Source: a virus. From it: DNA of 43,324 nt. Below are positions 24,439 through 32,049 of this stretch, in pieces. The first letter of the stretch is position 1, and each line of letters starts with the position of its first letter. The stretch lies in the IMG/VR virus record IMGVR_UViG_3300042691_028514, positions 1-43,324 of that record; one strand, 5' to 3'. The position numbers were made by a program, and so were the translations under genes. The notes below the pieces were generated by a model. The model made no database searches, was not told the origin of the DNA, and saw nothing but the letters and a program-made list of their open reading frames with translations.

Positions 24439-25884
24439 TTAAGTTTCTGTAATTGTGTATTCAGAATACATTATTTTTTCGTTATTATATATTTCTTTTC
24501 TTTTGTTGGAATGTTCTATCCCGTATTCTAATTTATCAGCAATATCAATAATCACTAATTCTTCTTTATTTTGATTTAAACGTAAACCTCTACCAATACT
24601 TTGTACGGTTCTAATAAAACTTTTCCCTCCTGCTGCAAATAAAATCATATGTAAATTTTTAATATTTACACCAGTAGAAAAAATAGAACTTATTGCAATA
24701 CAAACAACATTATTATTGTTTTCCATTATCTCTTTTACTTTATCTCTTTCTTCTACTTCTACTTCACCTCGAATAAAAAATACTTGTTTATGTTTTAAAT
24801 TTTGTGATAATAAATCATATAAATGTTGTCCATGATCAATATTATTCAATAAAATTAAAACATTATTTCTAAAATTATTGCATGTAGTTTGAATTATCTT
24901 ATTTCTAAATGAATTATAAGATAAAAATTGTAATTCATTTCTGTAATTTTCTGTAGGATCTAAACTTCCTTTTACTTTTATTGGTTTATTATTAATATAA
25001 TCCAATTTTATTATTTTGACATTAACATTAGTCAAAAATTTCTCTTCTCTTAATTCGTGTGAAGATTTTTTAATTAAAACTGGTCCAATCTTACCAAGAA
25101 CATTCCACTTATCTAAATTATCATCTGGTAATGTCCCTGTAAAACCAAATTTATTTGGTGTTTTTATTTTTTCTATCAACTTAGATGATTTATTATTTTT
25201 CTTAATTCCATGTGCTTCATCAACAATTAATAAATCCACATCTTTAATCCAGTCATTTTCTTGGAATCTGCTAAGTAAAATATCTGCATTTGCAATTATA
25301 ACATTTGCATCAAGATCTGGTACTAATTTACCAGTCCATCTGGTAACACTAAAGCTTACATTATATTCTAAAAAATCCGTATAGGTTTGATTAACCAAAC
25401 CTAAATCAGGAACAATAATTAAACATTTAAAAGTTTTAGTATTTTTAGAATACAAATAAAAATTATCTATTAAAGAAGCAATTGTTAATGTTTTTCCTGC
25501 TCCCGTTCCTAAAACGCAAACTCCTCTTCCAGAGGACAAACAACGATTTACTGTATCTTCTTGGTAATCTCTTAGATTTATAGATAACCTTTTTATTAAA
25601 GGTTTTTCCAATTTAGGATTTAATTCAGATAAAGCTTCTTTAGAGTATTTTATATTATATTTGTATTTTTTTTCTTCTAAAAAAGAAAGTATTTCACCAA
25701 TCATTCCTATATCAAATGTTCCATTTGGAGCTATTGCATATAGTCTTTTTTGTGTGTAAAATGATCTATTATATTTTGCTGCTGGATTTTGTACAGAAAA
25801 ATATTCTCTAATCTCACTGAATTTATCTCCAGAGAGAATAGCTTTATTTTTCTTTATATCAAAATCAACAGATAAATTTATCAT
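24439..25884 (-). CDS. uvsW: UvsW helicase (SF2)
   Basis: This is a 481-residue superfamily-2 DNA/RNA helicase that unwinds R-loops and branches, switching replication from origin- to recombination-dependent initiation in T4. R-D-Y-Q (105-108) is the Q-like motif, followed by Walker A L-G-T-G-A-G-K-T (125-132), D-E-A-H (222-225), F-T-G-T-L near 253, and motif VI Q-S-I-G-R-G-L-R near 435. Length is close to T4 UvsW (about 500 residues). Its ATG overlaps the stop of the UvsY-like gene (TAATG), so the pair is coupled. Confidence 0.93.
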   Translation of the reverse strand: MINLSVDFDIKKNKAILSGDKFSEIREYFSVQNPAAKYNRSFYTQKRLYAIAPNGTFDIGMIGEILSFLEEKKYKYNIKYSKEALSELNPKLEKPLIKRLSINLRDYQEDTVNRCLSSGRGVCVLGTGAGKTLTIASLIDNFYLYSKNTKTFKCLIIVPDLGLVNQTYTDFLEYNVSFSVTRWTGKLVPDLDANVIIANADILLSRFQENDWIKDVDLLIVDEAHGIKKNNKSSKLIEKIKTPNKFGFTGTLPDDNLDKWNVLGKIGPVLIKKSSHELREEKFLTNVNVKIIKLDYINNKPIKVKGSLDPTENYRNELQFLSYNSFRNKIIQTTCNNFRNNVLILLNNIDHGQHLYDLLSQNLKHKQVFFIRGEVEVEERDKVKEIMENNNNVVCIAISSIFSTGVNIKNLHMILFAAGGKSFIRTVQSIGRGLRLNQNKEELVIIDIADKLEYGIEHSNKRKEIYNNEKIMYSEYTITET

Positions 25885-26279
25885 TATAATTGCTCCATAG
25901 AAGTCATTTGAATCATATTTTTAATATCATAAGTTAAACTAGAATAAACTTTTTCTACTTTTTCTAAGTATTCTACAATATATTCAATTTCTTTTATTTG
26001 TTCATTAATTGCTTTGACTTCGTCAGTAGATTCTACGGTTTTCTCTAAATTAATTTTAGATAAGACTACTGGACTAGCTGCTTCCGCTTTAGTAATTAAA
26101 GATTTAACTAAATTATTTTTAGATTTAACTAAAGTATTTAATTCAATCTTATGATTTATAAGTTTAGAAGCCCAAAAATGCTTCCTAGCTGGAGCACGCA
26201 TAGAAGATTCTTTTAAATTCATTTCATTAATTTCAAGCTCTTTACTTATCTCTGATATGTATCTTTTCAAGATTTCCAT
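25884..26279 (-). CDS. uvsY: UvsY-like recombination mediator
   Basis: The protein has 131 residues (T4 UvsY 137). It is all-helical with an N-terminal helix, an R-K-H-F-W-A-S-K-L-I-N-H-K segment near 33-45 that parallels the S-K-W-L-N-K-H segment of T4 UvsY, a linker, and a C-terminal helical pair ending Y-D-I-K-N-M-I-Q, as in T4. UvsY loads UvsX on gp32-coated DNA. The gene stands directly upstream of and overlaps uvsW; these genes are close neighbours in T4 as well. The promoter is TTGAAT-16-TATAAT, 6 bases before the ATG. Identity is modest, so context carries part of the call. Confidence 0.8.
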   Translation of the reverse strand: MEILKRYISEISKELEINEMNLKESSMRAPARKHFWASKLINHKIELNTLVKSKNNLVKSLITKAEAASPVVLSKINLEKTVESTDEVKAINEQIKEIEYIVEYLEKVEKVYSSLTYDIKNMIQMTSMEQL

Positions 26280-26285
26280 GTATAT

Positions 26286-26313
26286 ATTATATAATAAAGA
26301 TAAATAAATTCAA
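26286..26313 (-). promoter_or_regulatory. Sigma-70 promoter TTGAAT-16-TATAAT, 6 nt before ATG 26279
   Basis: The -35 box is at 26308-26313 and the -10 box at 26286-26291. The opposing late box (26301-26306) lies inside its spacer, and the start codon of the plus-strand gene overlaps the -35 box. Confidence 0.75.
26301..26306 (+). promoter_or_regulatory. Late-promoter box TAAATA, 6 nt before ATG 26313
   Basis: Gap AATTCA to the ATG; it is nested in the spacer of the divergent uvsY promoter. Confidence 0.7.
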
Positions 26314-26546
26314 TGAACAATTTTGATTTATTATATAATAAATTGATGGAATCTATGGTAGCAGGTGGATCTGGAAGTGTCTTTGGTTCACCAACTAATG
26401 GAGTAGAAATAGGTTCTACAGGAGGTGCAGTTGGAGTATCTGATGATAGAGCTTACGGATATAAAGATCCTAGAACGCCTCATTCAACTTTTGGTACAAT
26501 ACAAAAGCGTCCAAATGTAAATAGAAAAAAGAAAAAGAAGAGTTAA
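26313..26546 (+). CDS. Small glycine-rich late protein with capsid-targeting-like N-terminus
   Basis: The protein has 77 residues. MNNFDLLYNKLME is an amphipathic helix ending in L-M-E (prohead-protease-type site). A glycine/serine-rich middle follows (V-A-G-G-S-G-S-V-F-G), then a short ordered D-D-R-A-Y-G-Y-K-D-P-R segment and a basic K-K-K-K-K tail. Similar short proteins with an F-x-x-L-x-x-x-L-M-E start followed by Gly-rich sequence are common in T4-like phages, with no proven role. The basic tail would suit DNA contact inside the head. The late box is directly upstream; the next gene follows after 8 bases. Confidence 0.7.
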   Translation: MNNFDLLYNKLMESMVAGGSGSVFGSPTNGVEIGSTGGAVGVSDDRAYGYKDPRTPHSTFGTIQKRPNVNRKKKKKS

Positions 26547-26554
26547 GTAGTTGA

Positions 26555-26953
26555 ATGAATGATTTAGGACATTGGACTACCACCTTAACAGTCCCAGAAA
26601 CCGCATATGGTTTCATATACATGATTACTAATTTAGAAAGCGGTAAAAAATATATTGGTAAAAAACAAATGGTTTCAAAAAGAACCAGACCACCTTTAAA
26701 AGGCAAAAAGAGAAAAAGAATAGAATTTGTAGAATCGGATTGGAAGACTTACGCAAGTAGTTCCAATGAACTAGTTAACGACATGCAAAAATTAGGAAAA
26801 GAAAAATTTAAATTTGAAATACTAAGATTTTGCTTTAATAAGAGTCAATTAGCATATTACGAAGCAAAAGAACAATTTGATAGAGAAGTACTATTAAAAG
26901 AAGACTACTACAATGGGATTATAAATTTACGTTTAGGAAAAGTTAAAATTTAA
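26555..26953 (+). CDS. GIY-YIG-like nuclease domain protein
   Basis: The protein has 132 residues. The first half has Y-G-F-I-Y (18-22) and Y-I-G-K-K (33-37), the two strands of a GIY-YIG fold. R-T-R-P-P-L-K-G-K and S-D-W-K-T-Y follow, then a conserved glutamate region (Y-Y-E-A-K-E-Q-F-D) and a C-terminal Y-N-G-I-I-N. Unlike homing endonucleases of this class there is no separate DNA-binding domain, and the family is widespread in large phages next to structural genes, so a role in genome processing or repair is possible. It is translated after 26313 in the same late unit. Confidence 0.8.
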   Translation: MNDLGHWTTTLTVPETAYGFIYMITNLESGKKYIGKKQMVSKRTRPPLKGKKRKRIEFVESDWKTYASSSNELVNDMQKLGKEKFKFEILRFCFNKSQLAYYEAKEQFDREVLLKEDYYNGIINLRLGKVKI

Positions 26954-26954
26954 C

Positions 26955-26982
26955 TTGACATAAAATTATAAAATGTTATAAT
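26955..26982 (+). promoter_or_regulatory. Consensus sigma-70 promoter TTGACA-16-TATAAT
   Basis: Both hexamers are perfect: -35 at 26955-26960 and -10 at 26977-26982, 5 bases before ATG 26988. It is the strongest early promoter in the window and predicts a leaderless transcript. Confidence 0.9.
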
Positions 26983-26987
26983 TAAAT

Positions 26988-27455
26988 ATGGATTTTGATA
27001 TTTGTAATATTTATAATTTAAATTTAATAAATCTAAATAAACTTATTAATGAAAAAATCGTTATAGATGTAAGTAATTTTCTTTATGAGAATAATTTAAT
27101 AGATTTATATTATAAACACAGAGATTATAAAAAAATAACAAATCATTTTATAATAAAAAATATATTAGAAACAATAAATCAAAACTATAATAATATATTT
27201 TTGTATAAAAAAGATATAAATTTTGATATTTATATAAATAAAATTTCAAAATTATTAAATCTTAATCTATTTGAAATAGAAGAAATACCAATTTTATTAG
27301 ATCAAAATCTAATTTATAGATTAAAATGTTTGGCAGAAAATAAAAAACCCTTAAATTTTAAAAAAATTAACCAGTTTTGCCAAAAAAATGATTTAAAAGA
27401 AATAACTGAAAGGATTAAAAATAATCCAAAAACTAAACTAGTATTGTATAAATAA
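26988..27455 (+). CDS. Early protein of unknown function
   Basis: The protein has 155 residues, extremely rich in Asn, Ile, Lys, Leu and Tyr. It begins with a short beta segment (K-I-V-I-D-V-S-N-F-L near 23-32) whose D-V-S-N pattern resembles the first strand of PIN/FEN-type nucleases. Further acidic catalytic motifs are not convincing, so this is not called. The rest is helical. The gene has its own perfect sigma-70 promoter inside a block of late genes, so it is probably an early or host-takeover function. The stop codon overlaps the late box of the next gene. Confidence 0.65.
   Translation: MDFDICNIYNLNLINLNKLINEKIVIDVSNFLYENNLIDLYYKHRDYKKITNHFIIKNILETINQNYNNIFLYKKDINFDIYINKISKLLNLNLFEIEEIPILLDQNLIYRLKCLAENKKPLNFKKINQFCQKNDLKEITERIKNNPKTKLVLYK
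27447..27454 (+). promoter_or_regulatory. Late promoter, full TATAAATA consensus, 5 nt before ATG 27460
   Basis: Exact 8/8 match, overlapping the last codons of the early gene; gap ATCTT to the start. Confidence 0.85.
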
Positions 27456-27459
27456 TCTT

Positions 27460-27867
27460 ATGAAATTCGATGTCTTTATAAGAAGAAAGTTCATGTTATT
27501 AGAGCAAGACCAGCAGCAAAATCAACAACAAGGGGGTGCTCAACCTGAACAAGACAATGCTAATCAGCCAGATCCTTCTGAAATTTCTTCAGAAGTTGAA
27601 AAAGTAGGAAAAAAAATGGGAAGTCAAGTAGAAATGGCAGAGGAAGAATTGTTTAATATGTCTAAAAATCTTATAAATGTATTTAAACAAGCTTTTCAAG
27701 CAGATGGTTTAAATTTAAACGATCATATAAATTTAAAGCAAATTATAGATAAATTAAATAAAGCTTCAAGTTCAGCAGATGCTAAATCAGGTTTACCAGC
27801 AATAGAAGAAGTTATAAAATCTTATACAGAAGATACAACAAAAAAGCCCCAACCATTTAACTTTTAA
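27460..27867 (+). CDS. Acidic/glutamine-rich late protein with capsid-targeting-like N-terminus
   Basis: The protein has 135 residues. The N-terminus MKFDVFIRRKFMLLE is basic and amphipathic and ends in L-L-E. A Gln-rich linker follows (D-Q-Q-Q-N-Q-Q-Q-G-G), then an acidic segment and helical domain (E-L-F-N-M-S-K-N-L-I-N-V-F-K-Q-A-F near 62-78). No family was recognised. A full late promoter sits 5 bases upstream. An internal head or core role is inferred from the N-terminal signal shared with other late genes here. Confidence 0.7.
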   Translation: MKFDVFIRRKFMLLEQDQQQNQQQGGAQPEQDNANQPDPSEISSEVEKVGKKMGSQVEMAEEELFNMSKNLINVFKQAFQADGLNLNDHINLKQIIDKLNKASSSADAKSGLPAIEEVIKSYTEDTTKKPQPFNF

Positions 27868-27868
27868 C

Positions 27869-27874
27869 TAAATA
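27869..27874 (+). promoter_or_regulatory. Late-promoter box TAAATA, 5 nt before ATG 27880
   Basis: Gap TTTTT to the start codon; the box begins two bases after the previous stop codon. Confidence 0.65.
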
Positions 27875-27879
27875 TTTTT

Positions 27880-28434
27880 ATGCCACTATTACCCGGAAAG
27901 AAGAATATAGGAAAAAATATAAAAGAAATGGAAAAATCTGGTCATCCTCATGATCAGTCAGTAGCTGCTGCTTTAAATAAAGCAGAAGTAGGTAAAACAA
28001 AAAACAAAAAGAAAAAGAAAAAGAAACTTAAAGAATCTCTTCAAACAGAAGGTAAAAAACCAAAACCAACAGCAACAGAAAAAAGTAAAATAACTGTTGG
28101 AGACAAAAAATTCCAAAAAACTATAGCATTCGGAAATAGAAACACACACCAAATACATAGAAATAGGAAAAAATATCATAGACCTTCTGAAAAAGATTCA
28201 TCTCATAATGAATCTTTTGATACTTTAATCAACAAGTATTTGACTGGTTATTTGTTTTCGGAAGATGCTATGGCTCCAACTGCTCCAGTTAATCCTAATG
28301 CGCCAGCTAGTCCTGCTACACAAAAGAAAATTCAAGATGCTAAAAAGAGAAAAGCAGCACAATTGTCAAAACCTACTGTAGTTACTCAAGCTCAAGCAGA
28401 TGCCTATGAATTAGGTCGCTCACAAAGCACATAA
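27880..28434 (+). CDS. Basic late protein with DUF6496-like N-terminus
   Basis: The 184-residue protein has an N-terminal 35 residues (PLLPGKKNIGKNIKEMEKSG, then P-H-D-Q-S-V-A-A-A-L) that match a short motif common in phage proteins (DUF6496-like: G-x-N-I-x-x-x-x-x-x-G-x-P-x-x-Q-x-x-A-x-A). A very basic stretch with K-K-K-K-K-K-K follows, then near residue 110 an internal F-D-T-L-I-N-K-Y-L segment resembling the capsid-targeting starts of neighbouring proteins, and an Ala/Pro-rich C-terminus with Q-A-Q-A-D-A-Y. The strong positive charge suits DNA or RNA binding within the head; this is inference. Confidence 0.7.
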   Translation: MPLLPGKKNIGKNIKEMEKSGHPHDQSVAAALNKAEVGKTKNKKKKKKKLKESLQTEGKKPKPTATEKSKITVGDKKFQKTIAFGNRNTHQIHRNRKKYHRPSEKDSSHNESFDTLINKYLTGYLFSEDAMAPTAPVNPNAPASPATQKKIQDAKKRKAAQLSKPTVVTQAQADAYELGRSQST

Positions 28435-28490
28435 TCCTCCGCAATGTGTGCAACATATTCATTTTGTTGAACTTTTTACATTTTAGGTAG

Positions 28491-28518
28491 TTGATATTTT
28501 GTACTGTTATTATAAAAT
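28491..28518 (+). promoter_or_regulatory. Sigma-70-like promoter TTGATA-16-TAAAAT, 6 nt before ATG 28525
   Basis: The -35 box is at 28491-28496 and the -10 box at 28513-28518. It selects ATG 28525 over the out-of-frame ATG at 28521. Confidence 0.55.
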
Positions 28519-28524
28519 ATATGC

Positions 28525-29274
28525 ATGAGTTTTCAGTTTGATTTATTTGTTGCAAACAATATTTTTGTTCCTTTTAAGAAAAAACAAAGAAAAAATATTG
28601 TTTGCAATAATAATATATTTAAAACTTCAGTAAATGAATCTAGTATTGTTAAGTCTGAACAAATAAAATTTTCATCAATTGATGTAGTTTCTTTAAATCC
28701 ATCAAAAGTTGATTCAGATAAAATAAAACACCATGAAAGAGTTCTTCAAAAAAGAGAATATAGAAAAAGTCCTAAATATAAAGAAACTACAGAAAAAAAT
28801 TGGCATGTCTATTTGTTTGATAGAATGAAAGCTAGTATAAGAACTAGAAATACTACTGCCATAAATGTATACGAAAAAGCATTAATAAAATATAATAATG
28901 CCATTTCTAATGGGCTTTTTGAAGTAGAACCTATAATGAAAGATTTATACGGTATGCCTGATTTTGATTCGGAATTCTTATTAAAATTATGGGACATACA
29001 AGAAGGAAGAGATGCATATACGAATCAAAAGATGATAATATCTAGTAAATTAGCTCCTTTTAAGCCATCTTGTGATAGAATAAATAGCGATGTAAATTAT
29101 ATAAAAGGAAATGTCGTACTCTGTTGTTATTCGACAAACACGGGAAAACATAAATTTGATTTGTATGCTGATGAAGAAAATAGCTGGTTAAACTATATTA
29201 GTGATGGTGATCCTACTAAAAAACAGGAAATTTTAGAAAGAATAAAAAGAATACAAACTCTTTCTATGGAGTAA
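28525..29274 (+). CDS. HNH-superfamily endonuclease-like protein
   Basis: The protein has 249 residues. The region from about 163 to 210 fits an HNH fold: A-Y-T-N-Q-K-M in place of the usual Cys-containing turn, then S-C-D-R-I-N-S (182-188), Y-I-K-G-N-V-V-L-C-C (192-201), and N-T-G-K-H-K, which copies the D-R-I-D-S...G-N-V-x-x-C...N-x-x-K pattern of phage HNH nucleases. The N-terminal 90 residues are basic and probably bind DNA. It has its own early-type promoter within late genes, like a free-standing homing endonuclease, but no intron or target site can be shown here. The usual first histidine is not clear. Confidence 0.65.
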   Translation: MSFQFDLFVANNIFVPFKKKQRKNIVCNNNIFKTSVNESSIVKSEQIKFSSIDVVSLNPSKVDSDKIKHHERVLQKREYRKSPKYKETTEKNWHVYLFDRMKASIRTRNTTAINVYEKALIKYNNAISNGLFEVEPIMKDLYGMPDFDSEFLLKLWDIQEGRDAYTNQKMIISSKLAPFKPSCDRINSDVNYIKGNVVLCCYSTNTGKHKFDLYADEENSWLNYISDGDPTKKQEILERIKRIQTLSME

Positions 29275-29278
29275 ATGA

Positions 29279-29284
29279 TAAATA
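29279..29284 (+). promoter_or_regulatory. Late-promoter box TAAATA, 5 nt before ATG 29290
   Basis: The box spans just after the stop of the HNH-like gene; gap TTTCC. It selects ATG 29290 over the earlier in-frame ATG at 29275. Confidence 0.7.
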
Positions 29285-29289
29285 TTTCC

Positions 29290-29682
29290 ATGAAATCTTT
29301 CAAGGAATATTTCCTAGAAAATACATTTTCTCCTAAAGAACCCATTAAAATTGCTGAAGTTGGTGACTTTGTAGCCAAAGTAGATAGTGGAAATGATGGA
29401 CATTGTGTATTACATGGTGATGATATAGAAATTAATGGTGATACAGTTAGTTTTACCACAGCACACGGTAAACGAGTAACTAGACCATTGATAGATACTA
29501 CATCTATTAATATAGGTGGGGGAGTAGAAGAGAAGAGACCTATTATTAATTTAGACTTTTCTCTTAAAGGGAAACAATATAAAAAACAAAGATTCTCTAT
29601 AGGTAATAGAGGAACTAATGATGAAAAAGTTTTAATTGGTCTTAAATTCTTAGAACCATTGAACGCAACGATAGAATGTTAA
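29290..29682 (+). CDS. Retropepsin-like protein (ATP-dependent zinc protease family fold) with capsid-targeting-like start
   Basis: The protein has 130 residues. The start MKSFKEYFLEN looks like a capsid-targeting sequence (site F-L-E, weaker than L-x-E). The rest fits the retropepsin-type domain of the family named 'ATP-dependent zinc protease' (PF05618): F-V-A-K-V-D-S-G (D32-S-G) as the active-site-like strand, V-L-H-G-D-D-I-E, then R-P-I-I-N-L-D-F, and near the end V-L-I-G-L-K-F-L in the position of the usual L-I-G-R-x-F-L. The residue after the aspartate is Ser, as in some aspartic proteases. Whether it is catalytic or only a fold relative is unknown. Late expression is indicated. Confidence 0.7.
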   Translation: MKSFKEYFLENTFSPKEPIKIAEVGDFVAKVDSGNDGHCVLHGDDIEINGDTVSFTTAHGKRVTRPLIDTTSINIGGGVEEKRPIINLDFSLKGKQYKKQRFSIGNRGTNDEKVLIGLKFLEPLNATIEC

Positions 29683-29685
29683 ATA
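29680..29685 (+). promoter_or_regulatory. Late-promoter box TAAATA, 6 nt before ATG 29692
   Basis: The box overlaps the stop codon of the retropepsin-like gene; gap ATACTT. Confidence 0.65.
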
Positions 29686-29691
29686 ATACTT

Positions 29692-30114
29692 ATGAAACAC
29701 TTTTCTAAGTTAATAGAGAATACTCTTAAAACGACAAATCTGCGTAGAGTTAGATTAAAAGTCGATCCTGCCTTTTGTGAAAAGGGGGAAATATCTAAAT
29801 ATCAAGGATATGAAGGATTTATCTTATCAGAAGATGGCATTAATGCAAAGATGTATATAGAGTCTGAAGGAGGGGGTATAATGGCTACCATACCTTGTGG
29901 GATGATAGATGTAGAAAGTGGAATGACTAAATTTGAGCAATTAAAAATGAATATTTTAGTTTATTTAAAAGAAAACAAAAATATGACATTTGATAGTCCA
30001 TTAATTCAAATGGTAATGAATAGTTCTACATTAGAAATGTTAGAACAGTTTTTACTTAACAATGGTTGCACAGAAAAAGATTTATTAGAAATTTATAGAA
30101 CGGAGTACTTATAA
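29692..30114 (+). CDS. Late protein of unknown function with capsid-targeting-like N-terminus
   Basis: The protein has 140 residues. MKHFSKLIE ends in L-I-E. A beta-rich region follows (R-R-V-R-L-K-V-D-P, then [10 protein letters not shown] and A-T-I-P-C-G-M-I) that could be a small SH3-like barrel. The C-terminal 50 residues are helical ([10 protein letters not shown]). No family was recognised. Its stop overlaps the next ATG (TAATG), so 29692-30114 and 30114-31022 are coupled. Confidence 0.65.
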   Translation: MKHFSKLIENTLKTTNLRRVRLKVDPAFCEKGEISKYQGYEGFILSEDGINAKMYIESEGGGIMATIPCGMIDVESGMTKFEQLKMNILVYLKENKNMTFDSPLIQMVMNSSTLEMLEQFLLNNGCTEKDLLEIYRTEYL

Positions 30115-31022
30115 TGAAATTTGATGAACATGTCGATAAACTATTAAAAAAATATCCATTAAATGAAGATTTAGGAAATATTTTTGGTACTCTTGGTAAT
30201 TTTGTTAAACATCATGTAGGAGAAATACTAGCACCAATGACAGATCCTTGGAAAAGTCATATCAGAAAAACTGATTTATCTCAAGGTGATGGTATATTAG
30301 ATCAAGTTAGAGCAAATTTAATGAAAGATCCTAATATTTTTGATAAAAAATTAATATTTACTCATAATAAAAAAGGTATAATTACTGGAGGTATTTCATA
30401 TAAGAATTTAATGGGAGCTGAATTAGTATCTGGTGTTAGTTCTCAAACAGAATCAAAATATAAAAAGAATTTAATTAAAGAAGTAATAAAGTACATTGAT
30501 TTAAATAAATTAAATCTTATAAATAATAAAAATTTTATTTTACCATATATAAAACAAGTTTTAGAATCTAATAAAGAAAAAGATGAAGAGTATGGAAAAG
30601 AACCAGATAAATTAAAATCTGATATGTCTCCTGAACGTATTATAAAAAGATTCGAATATAAATCTAAAAATGAATATTTCATAACACAACCATCAGACCA
30701 AAATGCTAATGCTAAAATAGAATGGTTATATATTTTAGCTAAACCAAATCAATCTTTCGATTATTCTGGGGAAATGGAAGAAGATACACCAGAAGGTAGT
30801 ACAACACCATCATTATCAGGAAAACCAACTCCAACTCCTAAACCAGCACCAAAACCTACTCCAACTCCAACTCCAACTCCAACTCCAACTCCAAAACCAG
30901 CTCCTAAACCAGCTCCTAAACCAGCTCCTAAACCAGCTCCTAAACCAGCTCCTAAACCAACTCCTAAACCAACTCCTAAACCAGCACCTTCAACAAGAGT
31001 AGTAAGATCTAAAAAACCATAA
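30114..31022 (+). CDS. Protein with long Pro-Thr/Pro-Ala-Lys repeat tail
   Basis: The protein has 302 residues. The N-terminus (to L-N-E at 16-18) is another amphipathic segment with a prohead-protease-type site. Residues 20-230 form a mixed, mostly helical domain with no recognised family. From about 237 to 293 the chain is tandem P-T and P-K-P-A units, giving a rigid, positively charged polyproline rod, and it ends in R-S-K-K-P. GGAG precedes the start as ribosome site and the ATG overlaps the previous stop. Such rods act as spacers in surface and structural proteins; their use here is unknown. Confidence 0.7.
   Translation: MKFDEHVDKLLKKYPLNEDLGNIFGTLGNFVKHHVGEILAPMTDPWKSHIRKTDLSQGDGILDQVRANLMKDPNIFDKKLIFTHNKKGIITGGISYKNLMGAELVSGVSSQTESKYKKNLIKEVIKYIDLNKLNLINNKNFILPYIKQVLESNKEKDEEYGKEPDKLKSDMSPERIIKRFEYKSKNEYFITQPSDQNANAKIEWLYILAKPNQSFDYSGEMEEDTPEGSTTPSLSGKPTPTPKPAPKPTPTPTPTPTPTPKPAPKPAPKPAPKPAPKPAPKPTPKPTPKPAPSTRVVRSKKP
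30823..30992 (+). repeat. Tandem 6-bp and 12-bp repeats coding for the proline-rich rod
   Basis: About 30861-30890 holds perfect CCAACT hexamers. About 30893-30990 holds near-perfect 12-mers of the type AAACCAGCTCCT (five identical, then two with AACT for GCT changes). All are in frame, so copy-number change would only lengthen or shorten the rod. Confidence 0.9.
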
Positions 31023-31025
31023 TTT

Positions 31026-31313
31026 ATGGATCAAGATTTAGGAAATATTTATTCTTCTAACGTAATGGGAAAAAGATCCATTACTAATTTATCATATGGA
31101 TCTGCTATGGTTCAAAAAGAACGTGATCCTTCTTTAGTTAATTTAGAAAATACTGTATTTTCTCAGTTATTTGAATTAGTAAAAGAAGAGAGACCACCTA
31201 AACCTGTTTATAAACAAAACGAATTAAAGGTGGTCTCTTATGAAGAAGCTCTTAAAGAGTTAGCTGAATTAGAAAAAAATCTTAACCCTGCGGAGATCCT
31301 TCCAATTTCTTAA
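31026..31313 (+). CDS. Small protein of unknown function
   Basis: The protein has 95 residues. The N-terminal half is loop-like ([13 protein letters not shown]). A helix follows with [11 protein letters not shown], then a Pro-rich R-P-P-K-P-V-Y-K turn and a C-terminal helix [12 protein letters not shown]. No family was recognised. It starts 3 bases after the proline-repeat gene and its last 32 bases overlap the end of the convergent phoH gene, with no terminator seen. Confidence 0.6.
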   Translation: MDQDLGNIYSSNVMGKRSITNLSYGSAMVQKERDPSLVNLENTVFSQLFELVKEERPPKPVYKQNELKVVSYEEALKELAELEKNLNPAEILPIS

Positions 31314-32043
31314 CAATAAATTTAAGAATTTCTGAACGGACTACTTCATTTGGACCAAATACAAAATTGTGTATTCCTCTTTCTTCGCTTTCTTTGTCAT
31401 CAAATACGCTACGGATTTTTGTGAATCCGTTTTTGCTTCCAATATCTGACTGAAAGCTATCTCCTATAATAACATATTTACTATTTTCGCCAAAACGAGT
31501 TAAAATAGTTGTTAATTCTTGTGAGCACATATTTTGTGCTTCATCCACAATTACAAAACTATCACGAAAAGTAAGACCTCTTACGAAGTTAACTGGCAAA
31601 CATTTGACATAATTGTTTTTCATTAGTTCTCCTGAAATTTTAGGTCCAACTAATTCGTCCAATTTTTCAAGCAAAGGTAGTGACCAAGGATGAAATTTAT
31701 CACCAATTTCACCGGGGAGTGAACCAATGCTTTTACTTGCACTCTCTACAATTGAACGAATATAAACAATTTGTTGTATTTGCCTTTTAAGTAGCATTTG
31801 CAAAGCACCGTAAACTGCCAAATAACTCTTTGCAGATCCTGCTGGACCATCCACAAAGACCATTTTAGTATCTTTATACAGCATGACTTCCATAAATGAA
31901 TTATGGACTTCATTTAAATTAAATTGGTTATTTATTTTGTAGTTAAGATACCATTCTTTTTTAACGGTAGATTCAATGTTATTAATTAGAATTTCTTCTT
32001 CAAGAAGTTCTAATTCTGCTCTTTTACGAGTTTTTTTTGCCAT
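31282..32043 (-). CDS. phoH: PhoH-like ATPase
   Basis: The protein has 253 residues. ATG 32043 is preferred to the adjacent ATG 32046 because it lies exactly 6 bases after a TAAATA box. The Walker A is D-G-P-A-G-S-A-K-S (65-73), followed by Y-I-R-S-I-V-E-S near 94-101. The Walker B is F-V-I-V-D-E-A-Q-N (163-171), and I-I-G-D-S-F-Q-S-D near 193 is the sensor region. PhoH-like genes are frequent in T4-like phages of marine bacteria; proposed roles in RNA metabolism or phosphate stress are not settled. Basic residues (A-K-K-T-R-K-R) open the protein. Confidence 0.92.
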   Translation of the reverse strand: MAKKTRKRAELELLEEEILINNIESTVKKEWYLNYKINNQFNLNEVHNSFMEVMLYKDTKMVFVDGPAGSAKSYLAVYGALQMLLKRQIQQIVYIRSIVESASKSIGSLPGEIGDKFHPWSLPLLEKLDELVGPKISGELMKNNYVKCLPVNFVRGLTFRDSFVIVDEAQNMCSQELTTILTRFGENSKYVIIGDSFQSDIGSKNGFTKIRSVFDDKESEERGIHNFVFGPNEVVRSEILKFIVKKLEGSPQG

Positions 32044-32049
32044 CATTAG

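Noticed and set aside
26988-27455. PIN/FEN-type nuclease call for the early gene
   Set aside because: Only one short D-V-S-N strand resembles the fold; the further acidic residues needed for the metal site could not be placed.
28435-28524. Small RNA or tRNA in the gap before the HNH-like gene
   Set aside because: No cloverleaf or strong hairpin was found; the stretch is better explained by the early promoter of the next gene.
30861-30990. Tandem repeats as a CRISPR-like array
   Set aside because: The units are contiguous 6- and 12-mers without spacers, in frame with a coding region, and encode a regular proline-rich rod.
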